Shown here piece after piece: positions 21,601 through 30,512 of a stretch of 64,000 nucleotides of DNA. This DNA is from Centroberyx gerrardi. Lineage: Eukaryota; Chordata; Actinopteri; Beryciformes; Berycidae. The position numbers and the translations under genes are program-made. Position 1 is the stretch's first letter; the number at the start of each line of letters is the position of its first letter. The stretch spans positions 15,284,854-15,348,853 of the forward strand of contig NC_136000.1 in the NCBI RefSeq assembly GCF_048128805.1, given 5' to 3'. The notes beneath the pieces are model-generated. The model saw only the letters and a program-made list of their open reading frames with translations, did no database searches and was not told the DNA's origin.

Positions 21601-22605
21601 GTCCCGGCCGGTCGGAGGAGATGGACTCTCTGCTACTAATGCAGTCTGAAAACCCTGACTGCACTCTGCGGCTCTGCGCTCTTCAAAAGCTTCAGGTATT
21701 AACACACTGATATGTTTCCCCATGCACATCCTATAATGTGTTCTCTAACACACAGCAAAGTCAAGGGCAGAAAAGTCTAAATATAAAATATTCGATTTGT
21801 GGAATAATGTGAGCTGCGGAGAGTATGGAAACAGGGGCGGACTTTGTGATTTGGGGGCCCTTGGCAAAGGCAAGCATGGGGCCCCCTGACTCCCAACCCT
21901 TTCCCTTTTTTAATCCATCCTTTCTATACATTACCTTCAAGTTGAGCTCAGCAAAGTATGCATGCAAGGGCACTTTTTTTGTGTTTTTCTGCCTCACATG
22001 GGTGGCTTTGCTTATTTTTTATTTATTTTTTTACTTCTCTCTCAGCTACTGATGCAGTGGCACAAGGAAAATGAGCTTAAAGTCAAGTGGTAAAATCACA
22101 CTAGAAGTGGAATAGCCCACTGTAGCTGGACTGAGTAGGGGGGGGGGCGACCATGACTCAAGATTAAAATAATTTATTGTAACAAAACAAGGGGTATTTT
22201 TCAATAAGTACGTTCGCCCCTGTATGGAAATAAAAATCTCAGACCATTTTGTTTGTTCTTTGCCTTTGTTAGGAGTCGCTGGTGATCAAGGTGGATCTAC
22301 ACTATACTCACAAGGACAGTGAACTGCGTCTCACGGAAAGCCAGCAGGTGGACATAGGAAAGCCTCTGGTGGCGTCCTGTAAACTGTACAAGAGAAATCA
22401 CGCAGGCGCAGCCAAGAGACAAGAGGGTGCTTCTGCTCAAAGTGTGGGCAACATTTCAAACAGCAATAAGCCGCCGCTGCGTCAGACTGCGGCCGGACCC
22501 TTCACCAGAAAGGCAGAGTGTGCTGCTAAAGTCACGGCGACCAGGAGCAACGAGCCGGAGGAGAACGACGAGAACGAGCTTCAGGACTTCACTCTTCGAC
22601 ATTAA
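13751..22605 (+). CDS. MALT1-like paracaspase lacking a death domain (PCASP2/PCASP3 class), complete coding region
   Basis: Arginine-specific cysteine protease and scaffold of the MALT1 family, which acts in NF-kB signalling with BCL10 and TRAF6. Fourteen coding exons (13751-13874, 13970-14094, 14266-14404, 14552-14727, 14977-15073, 15653-15688, 15836-16039, 16970-17147, 17527-17601, 17810-17937, 19191-19340, 20125-20279, 21579-21695, 22273-22605) join in frame to 2,037 bases, 678 residues. Ig1 is about residues 43-130 and Ig2 131-221. The caspase-like domain is about 235-430, with VALLIGNLNY, YYAGHGYE (His308) and LLDTCRKW (Cys357). A third Ig-like domain follows Trp473, the counterpart of the allosteric Trp of human MALT1. 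Substrate-pocket Asp278 and Asp355 are kept. The ATG has a strong context (ggccATGg). Human MALT1 begins with a death domain; none is found here. I cannot settle whether it is PCASP2 or PCASP3. Confidence 0.92.
13970..14404 (+). CDS. paracaspase coding exons 2 and 3 (Ig1 domain)
   Basis: Exons 13970-14094 and 14266-14404. They encode HPVSVCVPVNYKVTLSVCAE, YQWFTADEQE and LYVCRVNDHF. These match the first Ig domain of MALT1, which has YQWF and FYVCRVNNNF at the same places. Confidence 0.9.
14552..15073 (+). CDS. paracaspase coding exons 4 and 5 (Ig2 domain)
   Basis: Exons 14552-14727 and 14977-15073. They encode VNPKPQTVRRGEKLTLRCAA, PPHYQWYRNGQPL and HGGSYLCSVSN, a typical Ig domain closely like MALT1 Ig2 (PHYQWFKNELPL, GTYWCHVYND). 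Confidence 0.92.
15653..15688 (+). CDS. paracaspase coding exon 6 (microexon linker)
   Basis: A 36-base exon encoding VSTDQLPPPVPT between Ig2 and the protease domain. The acceptor is cctctag and the donor ACAG|GTATAG. Its length is a multiple of three, so it could be skipped without a frameshift. Human MALT1 also has a short, alternatively spliced exon in this linker. Confidence 0.75.
15836..16039 (+). CDS. paracaspase coding exon 7 (start of caspase-like domain)
   Basis: Encodes DKVALLIGNLNYSHHPGL and on to SLLDLTREEM and LLDKGVYG. It is strongly like human MALT1 (KVALLIGNMNY, VVSLLDLTEYEM, LLDKGVYG). Asp278 corresponds to the Asp that holds the P1 arginine of the substrate. Confidence 0.95.
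16040..16969 (+). other. paracaspase intron 7
   Basis: A 0.93 kb intron with no recognised gene. Near 16,467 it has a short sequence (ATACAATGTCACGGCACA) also found just after the tRNA-His gene at about 24,377. Confidence 0.6.
16970..17147 (+). CDS. paracaspase coding exon 8 (catalytic His and Cys)
   Basis: Encodes GLFYYAGHGYEHSGRNYL, IDAPQPYRPENCVCVQRV and SVILLDTCRKW. It contains both catalytic residues: His308 in AGHG and Cys357 in LLDTC. Human MALT1 has YYAGHGYE and LLDMCRKR. The exon ends within the Trp codon (TG|G). Confidence 0.95.
17527..17601 (+). CDS. paracaspase coding exon 9
   Basis: 75-base exon encoding YNQDFLLSNIMPLEPSGNTV then YGYAT. It is equivalent to the MALT1 segment ending NIVFGYATC. 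Confidence 0.85.
17810..17937 (+). CDS. paracaspase coding exon 10
   Basis: Encodes CEDAEAFEVQDGGKSTGIFT and KYLNKHILQSEKVTHVLEQV. It matches MALT1 GAEAFEIQHSGLANGIFMKF. End of the large-subunit-like part of the protease domain. Confidence 0.92.
17938..19190 (+). other. paracaspase intron 10
   Basis: A 1.25 kb intron with a (TG)n microsatellite at about 18,653-18,685. No other feature is recognised. Confidence 0.7.
19191..19340 (+). CDS. paracaspase coding exon 11 (end of protease domain, linker to Ig3)
   Basis: Encodes DLGRDPLVTGKQAVEIKHTL, EPRSLTDPV and DACWRQAN. It corresponds to MALT1 GKQALEIRSSLSEKRALTDP and NLQWAKAHELPE. Trp473 aligns with Trp580 of human MALT1, the residue of the linker helix through which allosteric inhibitors act. 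Confidence 0.9.
19341..20124 (+). other. paracaspase intron 11, ending in a 16-base C run
   Basis: A 0.78 kb intron. Its 3' end has 16 consecutive C at 20101-20116, then ttctgtag, so the polypyrimidine tract is almost pure C. Confidence 0.75.
20125..20279 (+). CDS. paracaspase coding exon 12 (Ig3-like domain, first half)
   Basis: Encodes ELPRKKRLVFVCGVEVEVSF and ALFSNVLVAFAVV. It matches MALT1 ELPESMCLKFDCGVQIQLGF. The donor is CCT|GTAAGT. Confidence 0.9.
20280..21578 (+). other. paracaspase intron 12 with the left arm of an inverted repeat
   Basis: A 1.3 kb intron. The repeat arm at 20,993-21,236 and an (ATT)n run at about 21,158-21,184 lie within it. Confidence 0.7.
20993..21236 (+). repeat. 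left arm of an inverted repeat pair around the last two paracaspase exons
   Basis: About 240 bases that recur in reverse complement at 22,850-23,080. Shared blocks include GGTGTCCAGAATAGATAATA, TTGATCATAAAAACTGTATT and TTCTTAAATCAGTGGTTAAG. Similarity stops at both ends, so it looks like two copies of one dispersed repeat in opposite orientation. Confidence 0.9.
21579..21695 (+). CDS. paracaspase coding exon 13 (Ig3-like domain)
   Basis: 117-base, phase-0 exon encoding AIEDIFSGPGRSEEMDSLLL and PDCTLRLCALQKLQ. It aligns with MALT1 LYTRLSSLQKLK. The donor is CAG|GTATTA. Confidence 0.85.
21832..22222. mobile_element. 391-bp non-autonomous hAT-type element with 8-bp target duplication
   Basis: Termini are CAGGGGCGGAC and, on the other strand, CAGGGGCGAAC. 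They are flanked by identical 8-base duplications TATGGAAA (21824-21831 and 22223-22230). An 8-bp duplication with CAGGGGCG ends is typical of hAT elements. There is no transposase frame. It lies in the last intron and ends 50 bases before the last coding exon. Confidence 0.88.
22273..22605 (+). CDS. paracaspase coding exon 14 (end of Ig3 and C-terminal tail)
   Basis: Encodes ESLVIKVDLHYTHKDSELRL, VDIGKPLVASCKLYKR and a hydrophilic tail ending NEPEENDENELQDFTLRH. The VNVGKPLIAKL block of MALT1 is recognisable. PEENDE (residues 663-668) fits the TRAF6-binding consensus PxExx(acidic/aromatic), as the C-terminal PVETTD of human MALT1 does. The stop is TAA. Confidence 0.9.
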   Translation, partial: ESLVIKVDLHYTHKDSELRLTESQQVDIGKPLVASCKLYKRNHAGAAKRQEGASAQSVGNISNSNKPPLRQTAAGPFTRKAECAAKVTATRSNEPEENDENELQDFTLRH

Positions 22606-22849
22606 GCCTTTCTGGTCCTGTTGTTGTGTATATATATGTTGATACATCGGTTGTGTTTTTATCAGTGTGATTAGGAATTAATTGCTGGTCATGCATTTCC
22701 TCTTGTTGTTGTTGTTCTGAGTGAATTAGTGAATGATGAATGAGTGAGCGAATGAGGATGTATGTGAGTGTGCTTTTGTGTTTGTTGTTTATAGTGAGTT
22801 TGTGTCACCAGCTGCTTCAGTTCTCAGCCTAACACTCAAGAAACTTAAC

Positions 22850-23080
22850 ACTTACTTTTCTTAACCACTGATTTAAGCATACATTGTGTAATTATAATTG
22901 TAATAATAATAATATTAATTGTGTCTGACACTGGTTCATCAATTGCAAGTTGGCTATAGCCTAAATTGTCGATAAAAGACAATAAAAGTCACTTTCAAAT
23001 ACAGTTTTTATGATCAATCTGTTGTTATTATCTATTCTGGACACCTGGGGAGCAGAAGACAGATGAGGAGAAAACTGTGG
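22850..23080 (-). repeat. right arm of the inverted repeat pair
   Basis: Reverse complement of the arm at 20,993-21,236, running from TACTTTTCTTAACCACTGAT to GGGGAGCAGAAGACAGATGA. It lies just after the last coding exon, probably inside the 3'-untranslated region. Confidence 0.9.
22981..22986 (+). terminator. candidate polyadenylation signal of the paracaspase gene
   Basis: AATAAA, 376 bases after the stop codon and within the right repeat arm. If it is used, the repeat copy supplies the transcript end. An alternative AATAAA lies near 23,186. Confidence 0.35.
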
Positions 23081-23602
23081 TCCAGAAAAGAAGAAAAAAC
23101 CCTATGCAAGTGTAGAGAACTGTGTGCAGGAGTTGTTTCTTCCTTCCTATCATCAGTCTATTAAAAGACATCAATCTCTTTTATTAATAAATATAAAGAT
23201 CGAGCCACCTAATCAACATTTTAAATGATATTATTGTTTTGATGAAATATTGGGTTGGGAGTAACAGATTTACAGAGTAACAGTCCTCAAGTAAAAGCGA
23301 TAGAGTTGCTCACTAAAGAAACACTGAAGTACTTAATTATTAAAACCATGAAGATGTTGTGCTGCAAAGTGGTCTCTTCAAGAATTAGCCTAACTTGCTG
23401 CACATTTTGAGGATGCCCTTATAATTTAGCATTAGATCAAGGTTTGGGAATGGTTCCTTTTCAGTCATATCAGGATCAATGATGGTAAGCACACTTCCCA
23501 TTAGTGTTTAACAAATTTCATTGTACTCTCAATTTATTCGCCATATGCACTAAAGTAAAAAAAGCAAAAACTTAAAAGTAGAACTGCATACTATTTATAG
23601 TA

Positions 23603-23804
23603 CTGGAAAACAGCATATCTAAAAACCACATGAATTTCACATGTGGAAAAATTCCATGTGAAACACATCACATTGGCAATAGGCCTATGTGGAACATATG
23701 TGCTTTGCAGATGAGAAATGTGTGGTTTTGGAACATTTTCAGGTGCTCCACATGTGTAACGTGATAACATGGGAAATTCATGTGTTTTTTTCTGTAAGGT
23801 ACAG
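23603..23804. mobile_element. small foldback element (MITE) flanked by TA
   Basis: Ends CTGGAAAACAG and CTGTAAGGTACAG are flanked by TA on both sides. Inside them the arms aaaccacatgaatttc and gaaattcatgtgttt are inverted copies. A TA duplication suggests a Tc1/mariner-mobilised MITE. Boundaries are inferred from the symmetry. Confidence 0.55.
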
Positions 23805-24299
23805 TAGCCTATCTTAGATGTAAAGAGTTACTTTGCACATGTGAATTTTGGAGGCGAACTAACCAAAAGTAACTGAAGGTAACGTTACTCGGATTATCGA
23901 TTGTTCTACTATAGCTTATTTACTATATTGTAAGAATACAAGCACTTTATCAGTCATAGAATATGAGATAAATGTCCGCTCGTCCTATCATACACATGGC
24001 ACAATAGTACATGTCCACGTCAGAGTATCGAGTTGACTATTGGCTGGCGTCAAACGTAATAAAAGTCTTTCATCTATTACATTTCCTAAACGGACTATTA
24101 TGAAAAGTTATTTCATCTTCTCACTATAGCCGCGCTCAATTTCTGTGCAAAACAGCAGGTTGTTGTTTACTATATCTCGTCTAGCTATAGTATCTTCTTG
24201 TTTTATGTTGTACCCAATCATTTACCCAGTTGTAACAGCCGTGTAACAGCCTTCAAGTAGACACACTCCCTCCTCGTCCTTCACCAGCCCCGGTAGCTC

Positions 24300-24371
24300 G
24301 CCGTGATCGTATAGTGGTTAGTACTCTGCGTTGTGGCCGCAGCAACCCCGGTTCGAATCCGGGTCACGGCA
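24300..24371 (+). tRNA. tRNA-His (anticodon GTG)
   Basis: A 72-base cloverleaf. The acceptor stem is GCCGTGA/TCACGGC, the D arm contains TAGTGGTTAGTA, the anticodon stem CTGCG/CGCAG encloses loop TTGTGGC (anticodon GTG at 24333-24335), and the T arm CCCCG/CGGGG holds loop GTTCGAAT. The discriminator is A. The sequence is nearly identical to the known vertebrate tRNA-His. No intron; internal A and B boxes (B box GGTTCGAATCC) are intact. T-rich tracts that could end Pol III transcription occur about 50 bases downstream. Confidence 0.96.
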
Positions 24372-25700
24372 TTGCGATACAATGTCACGGCACAAGGGCT
24401 GATCTTTTGGTTTGTTACCATTTTATTTTTTCCGTTTTCACAACAAGCACTGAAAACGTTTGTCGGCATTCGTTAATAGATTTAACTAAAACGTGACAAC
24501 TGTAATTTGTGGAGGTTTGATTGTGCCTTAAACCAGGGGATCCCAACCTTTTTTCTAATCCATTTCACCAAAATAGCATTAGACGACGGACCCCATTTTC
24601 GTAGAGATTTTGTCCTAAGGAACCCCATCTGAGAGGATTGTGCAGTTGAGTTAGTATAGATTTAGTTATGATACGAGTTAGTATACATTTAGGTGGATAA
24701 CAACAGAGTGGAGGGTGAAACGTATTATCGAAATAGTCATCTTTGTACAACATCTCATTGTGCTAACTCATTAGAAATGAAATAATAGTGAAATTGCACA
24801 ATGTTTCATTTTTCTGGAGACCCCCTGGACCCCCTCAGGAACCCCCGAGGTCCCCGGGCCGGACTGCCGACCAGAAGGGGGCACTAGCGGTTTTACTAAT
24901 TGTAAAGCGCACCAGCGAGGGCCGGCCTGAAGATGGCAGTCTAATACGATTCAGTCTTTGTTCACTGTAGCTTATGACATAGGAAGAGTTATAATAAATA
25001 ATAGCTGATGTCCTAATTTTAGTGTGGCTGACTTTAAGTGTAGCAGAACTACCAACATTTACACCTACCAACCTCCAGTCAGATAACTATGATATATTGC
25101 TTATCTGAGCATTAAACTTAAATGATGATCCATGACAGCATGGCAGCCTGGCATAAGGCTTTAGGCAGAAACTGAACATGAAAACCACTTACCTCCAAAA
25201 CACTTTACAACACAGTATATGAACTGCAACAGCCATTTTCAATCAACCATTGCTTTTGGATGGAGTGTGACTTTACCATATTAACGAAGGAGATATTTGA
25301 TATGCTAAATCAGGAGGGGTCATCAGTATTGTCTAGGCTTAATCACATCCACAGTTCTGCATTTCCACTTAACCTAACAGCCTAAAATACTGTGCCAATT
25401 TCCTGGGTTGCACTGAAATAGGTAAGGTGAGACCCATTCAGGATGCTAAGACTCGTTCATTCACCATGGATTGCCTCAGCTGTTGATTAGACTGGGGCTA
25501 AACCATTGCAGTCATCACTCAGTAGTTTTGCAGTCGGTAGCCTATAAATAAACCACAAGCCTATATTTAGTTCTAACCAGGTAAAGGATATCTCCAAAAA
25601 CTCAAGCCCCCTTTCGAGTATTTTCAGTGCACGGATAGGATAAAGTGTGGCGTTAGAAAAATAACATTGGATATTAAAGCGCAGAGAAATGCCTCGCTTT
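24372..25700. other. intergenic region between tRNA-His and frmd5
   Basis: Contains a stretch around 24,533-24,870 (cccaacctttttt ... ggaccccctcaggaacccc) that resembles dispersed fish repeats, without clear ends. From about 25,700 it becomes GC-rich towards the frmd5 promoter. Confidence 0.5.
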
Positions 25701-26038
25701 CCCGTTGGTTGGCTTTGACGTCAGTTTTCGGCGGGTCCCGCCCTCTTGCTCAAGTTGCAGCGGTGAATGGTGAAAGATTATCCGCCGCCCGAGCACAGAA
25801 ACACAAGGCTGAGCTGCCTCTGGATCTGGATGCGGGCATCCCTGGATTCTGCTCTCCCTGGCACAGGCCTGCCGTACCAAAACTTAATGGGACAACAATG
25901 GTCCGCACGTCGGCGCTTCAACCCGTGGCTGCTGCTCGTTTAGCGGATCGGAAAATGTGGTCAATGTGACATTACTTGCATGCTGGTGTTGAGTTTATTG
26001 TTCTGGTCCTAGACGCAGAGCAGCAATTCTCTGAGAAG
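25690..26038 (+). promoter_or_regulatory. frmd5: GC-rich promoter and 5'-untranslated region of frmd5
   Basis: Local rise in G+C and CpG (ggcgggtcccgccctc at about 25,730, gccgccc at about 25,783), with no TATA box seen, directly above the first coding exon. Transcription start not determined. Confidence 0.45.
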
Positions 26039-26140
26039 ATGTTGAGCCGATTCATGAGTGGCAGCATCAGGAATCTTGAGAGAGAATACAACTGCACCGT
26101 CAGACTGCTGGACGATACGGAATATACGTGCACAATTCAG
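26039..26140 (+). CDS. frmd5: FERM domain-containing protein 5, first coding exon (partial gene)
   Basis: 34 codons encoding [20 protein letters not shown] then [14 protein letters not shown], ending in a good donor CAG|GTTAGT. Human FRMD5 begins almost identically (MLSRLMSGSSRSLEREY, then [16 protein letters not shown]), and FRMD3 is clearly further away. The exon carries the first beta strands of the FERM F1 lobe. FRMD5 is a membrane-linked FERM protein of cell junctions with C-terminal membrane segments. All later exons lie beyond the window. The frame above the ATG is also open, but the human start supports 26039. Confidence 0.92.
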
Positions 26141-29100
26141 GTTAGTCACCTGTCGACCACAGTTTATTCCCGCCGCAGAGCGTGTAATAGCGCTGCAATT
26201 GTCTCTGACCTGGTAGAAAGCGAGTGCTTCAGCATAGGGGCTGCAAGTGCCTGCATGTCCCGCTACTGGTGTCTGCCACCAGCAAATGTGCCCCCTGAAT
26301 TGTATTATATAGACTTAATGTTTGCCACCTCACCTAACATTAGGCTTATCAAGGGGAATTTAGGCAGTCTACGCCTCAACACGAGCCATTATTGTGAAAA
26401 TCCTTTGCTAAAGTAGCAGGCTTTGATGTAGACATCAAGGAGCCCTATAGGACAGACATGGCAATTCCCTCAGTGCATCAAAGTTGACGTTGACAAGATG
26501 TAAAATGCACATTAGAGGCAAGGAATTATGGGTGAAAAGGCAGATGGATTTTGGTAGGTTTATTTTTCAAATGTATCAGCTTGTCTTTTAGTTTGATGGA
26601 CTGTTGTTTGCAGGATTATTTCTTGTAGATTTTTTTGTTGCTACCTGAACAAATGCCTTCATTGATAAAACTAGTAAGCTAGTAATGCATATGATACGAT
26701 GTTTACATGCATTACCCAGTACTAAATGGTATTAAGAATGGAGAGCCACTAGATAATAGTCATCATTTACAATCACTCATAGTATTGTAGCTCATGCAGT
26801 TTCCCTATAGTCACTGACATCAATAATGCACATAGGCTATCCTGTTGCCATGTTGGAGAATAGAGCAGAGCCGTAGTAGGAGTATGGTAGAAACATAAAT
26901 ATTGAGGCGGGATTGAATAATATTAGATATTGATCACAGCAACCAAGTGTGCAAGTACTGTATTTTCCCTTCAGGCATGGCCCTTTACTTCAGTGGAGAA
27001 GAAAACTTTGATATTGTTAAGTGAGACACGTTGCTTGTAAAGGTAGAAACAGGGCTAGGCCCAGATATTAAACCGTGTCTATCTTACTTTTATCTCTCCG
27101 CTACAAAACGGGCTTTGATGGTTGTTTAGTTTTATGTTCATCCTGATGTCATCAAAGGCAGGTGAGAGGGCCTGTCAAAATCAATTAGAAGAATAGTTTT
27201 TTTTGTTTCTTTTCTGGATGCTGTAAAGTTGTGGGAAAGAGTCGTGCATGAATCCCGGGAGGATCCTCTGACTATTCAGCAACATGTAGACGCATCAAAG
27301 CCTCTCCAACACATAAACCAAGGAAACATGTAACCTATGTGGAACAATTAAACATTAACGAGACATGGCATGCCTGTTGTCACTTTGATACCTATTGTTT
27401 TCAGCGGGCCGTACTGCAATCGAGCCTCTGTTGTGTGCCACGACAAAGCGTGAGAGATAGATACTGCGGTTACCGTTGGACCGTGATTGTGTGCCCAGGT
27501 TGTAAACAGACCTGTGTTTCTGCTCGAGGGCTGAGCCAGAGCTGGAGCCGGGCCAGATGGACTGTGAAGCCAGCAGGTGTGCTGTTTGCAGCAGTGTCGT
27601 GTGGACTGGGTGGCTGACGTCAGCAGGCTGGAAGGAGGGGAAGGGAGTGAGAGAGCGAGAGAGAGAGAGATGCCGCGAGTGTCTGGCAGCCTGGCTACCT
27701 CTCTGTCTAACCTGGCCCTGCTGGGAGGGAACGGGCCGATCCACCTGACTAGCCGTAGCGTCGGAGCGTGTGCCTCATTTAGCTCTAACTTTGCCCTTCC
27801 TTCCAGGCTACCAGCCTGCCAAAAAGCACCCAGGATTCCAGGACACCTAGACTGGGGAATGAGCAGCAAGAGGCATAACTAGGTCATATATTCTCTCTCT
27901 CCCTCTCTCCCTCTCTCTCTCTCTCTCCCTTTCCCTCTTTTTCACCCTTCTATCCTCTTTCCACAGTGCGCTGAGATTCTATCCCCACTAGACCTGTTTC
28001 CATTACACTCCGATCTTTTCCCTAAACTGGTTAATGGCTCTAAATTCAGATTTGCCCCTGGCTTAGGTTAGCCTCCTTTCTCCGACATCGAAGCAGGTAC
28101 CAGCATCTTTGTCCTCGATGTCCGTGTCAATAAAGCCACCTTCAGCAGAAAGAATCTTCAGTGGAAATTAAAAAAACAAAACAAGGACATGTACCGAACC
28201 AGGGCGTAGAGAGCTTTCAAACGAAGGCTGGGAAATGTCTCCATCTTGATAAAGCAGAGGCAGCCATAATGCATGACCCTAAGTTTTGCTCTAATGAATT
28301 ATGGATCTTTCCACTATATTCAGGGGGATGAAGAAGTGAGTGCTCATCATTATAATAGAGTTAGCTCTCATCTAGTTGGAGGTTGATGGAAGTCCCGGAA
28401 ATCCTCTTCTGCCGTCTGATTTGATGCAACGTCACAGCAGAGAGTCAAACTGAGGGTTAAGCGGCTCCTCGCGTTTCCATGTCACCTCGGTATGCAAATA
28501 TAATACTATATTATTAGTAATATTGTCCAGCCAAGACCAGGTGAGGTGGATTTAGCTGCTATAAATACACAGAGTTGGGTATATATGGCATAGCTCTGTT
28601 TGTGGGTCAACTCTGCTTGGGAACTGTGATGCTTTTGTGTGATTTTTTTTTGTGCAAGTTCTTCCCTGTAGTGTTCATTCGTACAGATGGAATGCGAAAA
28701 ACTGCTTGCACTTTTTATGAAATGCAATGAAATTGATGAAGTCTGTTCAGCTCCTGAAGCGAACCTCAAACATTATTCTAATTTGGTTCTGTCAGATGCA
28801 TTATTGATGAGCCCGGGAGCTCTTAACTCAGGTTGTTTATCCTGTGCTTGCTGTCCTTTTGGAAGTTTTGTCTCCCAGCTTCTGCATGCGCCGAAGCCTC
28901 GAAAACGCCGCCGTTGCACACTCGTGTCCTCAGATGCTAATATTTATTCAGGATCTCCATTTTTACAGGGGCTCCGTGTCTGTTTTTTTGTGTAACAGTT
29001 GAAAAGGTATTGTGTATTTTTTATATGTGTGGAGAGAGGGGGGGGCAGAGAGAGATAGAGAGAGCATCTACACACGCTGGGAAGCTGTTGTTCATCCCCG

Positions 29101-30260
29101 AAAGTATCATGTGGCTTTTTAAGGAGCTTTATTTGTCACAGCTTATTTTTTACAGAAAGTCGGATGTGCTTCCACAGTCCTATGTACGTATCGTAATCAA
29201 GAAGCTGCCTTTCACCCAGTCCTGCCCTTTTTAATTATTCTTTTTTTTTTTTTACAGATTTGTTTTCTTCTGTTGTTCATAATCATACACTGTGCTGAAA
29301 CGAGACTGAAATTGTACTTAATTTCCCCATCATCAGTGTTTTCTCTACCTGCTTGCGATTAATTACAGATTTATTGAAGACTGTCAACACAGCGATGTGG
29401 CCCACTCTATTCCAGATACAGAGTTAATTACAGCGTTCGCCCTGTGAAACCTGTGATTGCCCTTGGTGTTCTAATAGCTATTTTGCTTGAAGATATCACA
29501 ACCACCAGCTTTTCCGGGCAGTTTCATCCCATTAGAAGCAAAACAAAGCAAAAAATAGTGGTGTGTTGTGAAGTCTGTGCTAAGAAAATAATGAATACAC
29601 TGTGCTGGCCTACCAGTATAGTATAGGACTTTCTACCTGCTGCTGCACAGACTCTCAGGGAGATAGTCCAGATAGTTGATAGTGTGTGTTTTTGGTGTAT
29701 GTGTGTGTAGAGCGGGGGGGGGGTCTTACTGTGAAGCATGGTGCCGGGCTCTCAGCTGTTGCTACGGTGACTCCACAGTTACTCTGGCACAATGTGAGAT
29801 CACTCTGGTCAGGATATCCCATTCCAAAAGCCTTGACAAAGGCCCGGCCGTTAGCGCTCACAGAAAAGCACAATAAGGTAATTTATTCCCCGAATGCCAT
29901 TGGAGGGTGCTGATGATGAGGTGACTGATGACACGCCCACCTCAACCAGTACTATCCTCGGACTGTCCCACTATTCCCCTGACCCAGATTCTGCCTTGTA
30001 CCTCCCGTAATGCCATTCTCATGGTAGATATCCAAGACTGTCTTTCTGCTCTTTGGAGGTATTTGGTTAAAGCTCAACTAGTTGCATTAAAAGTAGAGTT
30101 GTTTTTTGTTTTTCTTGACTTGTGTTTTGCCCTCACTGACTGCATCAGCATAACTGAGTATCTTCATCTCAAAAACTTAGAAAGATACCTTTTTGTTATC
30201 TTGTTATTACGGTTATATAGCTGCAGTGTCCGAGTGGGCCATAACAGCGTATTTGAGATG
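26141..30260. other. frmd5: intron segment without genes
   Basis: Unique-looking sequence with a GA run (27,648-27,670) and a CT-rich run (27,889-27,948). The 173-residue minus frame at 27,348-27,869 matches nothing known to me and lies over this composition-biased stretch. Confidence 0.55.
27889..27948. repeat. CT-rich simple repeat
   Basis: Imperfect (CT)n with CCT interruptions. Confidence 0.9.
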
Positions 30261-30265
30261 TGTGA

Positions 30266-30268
<3 letters not shown>

Positions 30269-30319
<51 letters not shown>

Positions 30320-30341
30320 TTCTCTCTCTCTCCCTCCCTCC
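30269..30341. repeat. (CT)n microsatellite
   Basis: About 70 bases of CT repeats with a few interruptions. It makes spurious Ser/Leu-rich frames. Confidence 0.95.
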
Positions 30342-30463
30342 TGACTGCCTGCTCATCAGACGGCTCATCTTCTCCTGTCAGGATCATGGCAGGTGTCCTG
30401 TGCCAGTTCTGCCAGGTAGTCATATGTCAGTCAGGGTTGAAGGAGCGTCTGCCCTCAGACACT

Positions 30464-30465
30464 GT

Positions 30466-30508
<43 letters not shown>
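30464..30508. repeat. (TG)n microsatellite
   Basis: TG run of about 22 units with one TA interruption, followed by gcgtgggtgc. It makes spurious Cys/Val frames. Confidence 0.95.

Positions 30509-30509
<1 letters not shown>

Positions 30510-30512
<3 letters not shown>

Larger units (their letters stand above)
22606..24299. other. 3'-untranslated region and intergenic region after the paracaspase gene
   Basis: Holds the right arm of the inverted repeat, a candidate poly(A) signal and a small TA-flanked foldback element (23,603-23,804). No other gene is seen before the tRNA. Confidence 0.6.

Noticed and set aside
27348..27869. A 173-codon minus frame and overlapping frames on both strands
   Set aside because: Composition-biased sequence near GA and CT repeats, open in several frames at once, without similarity to any family I know.
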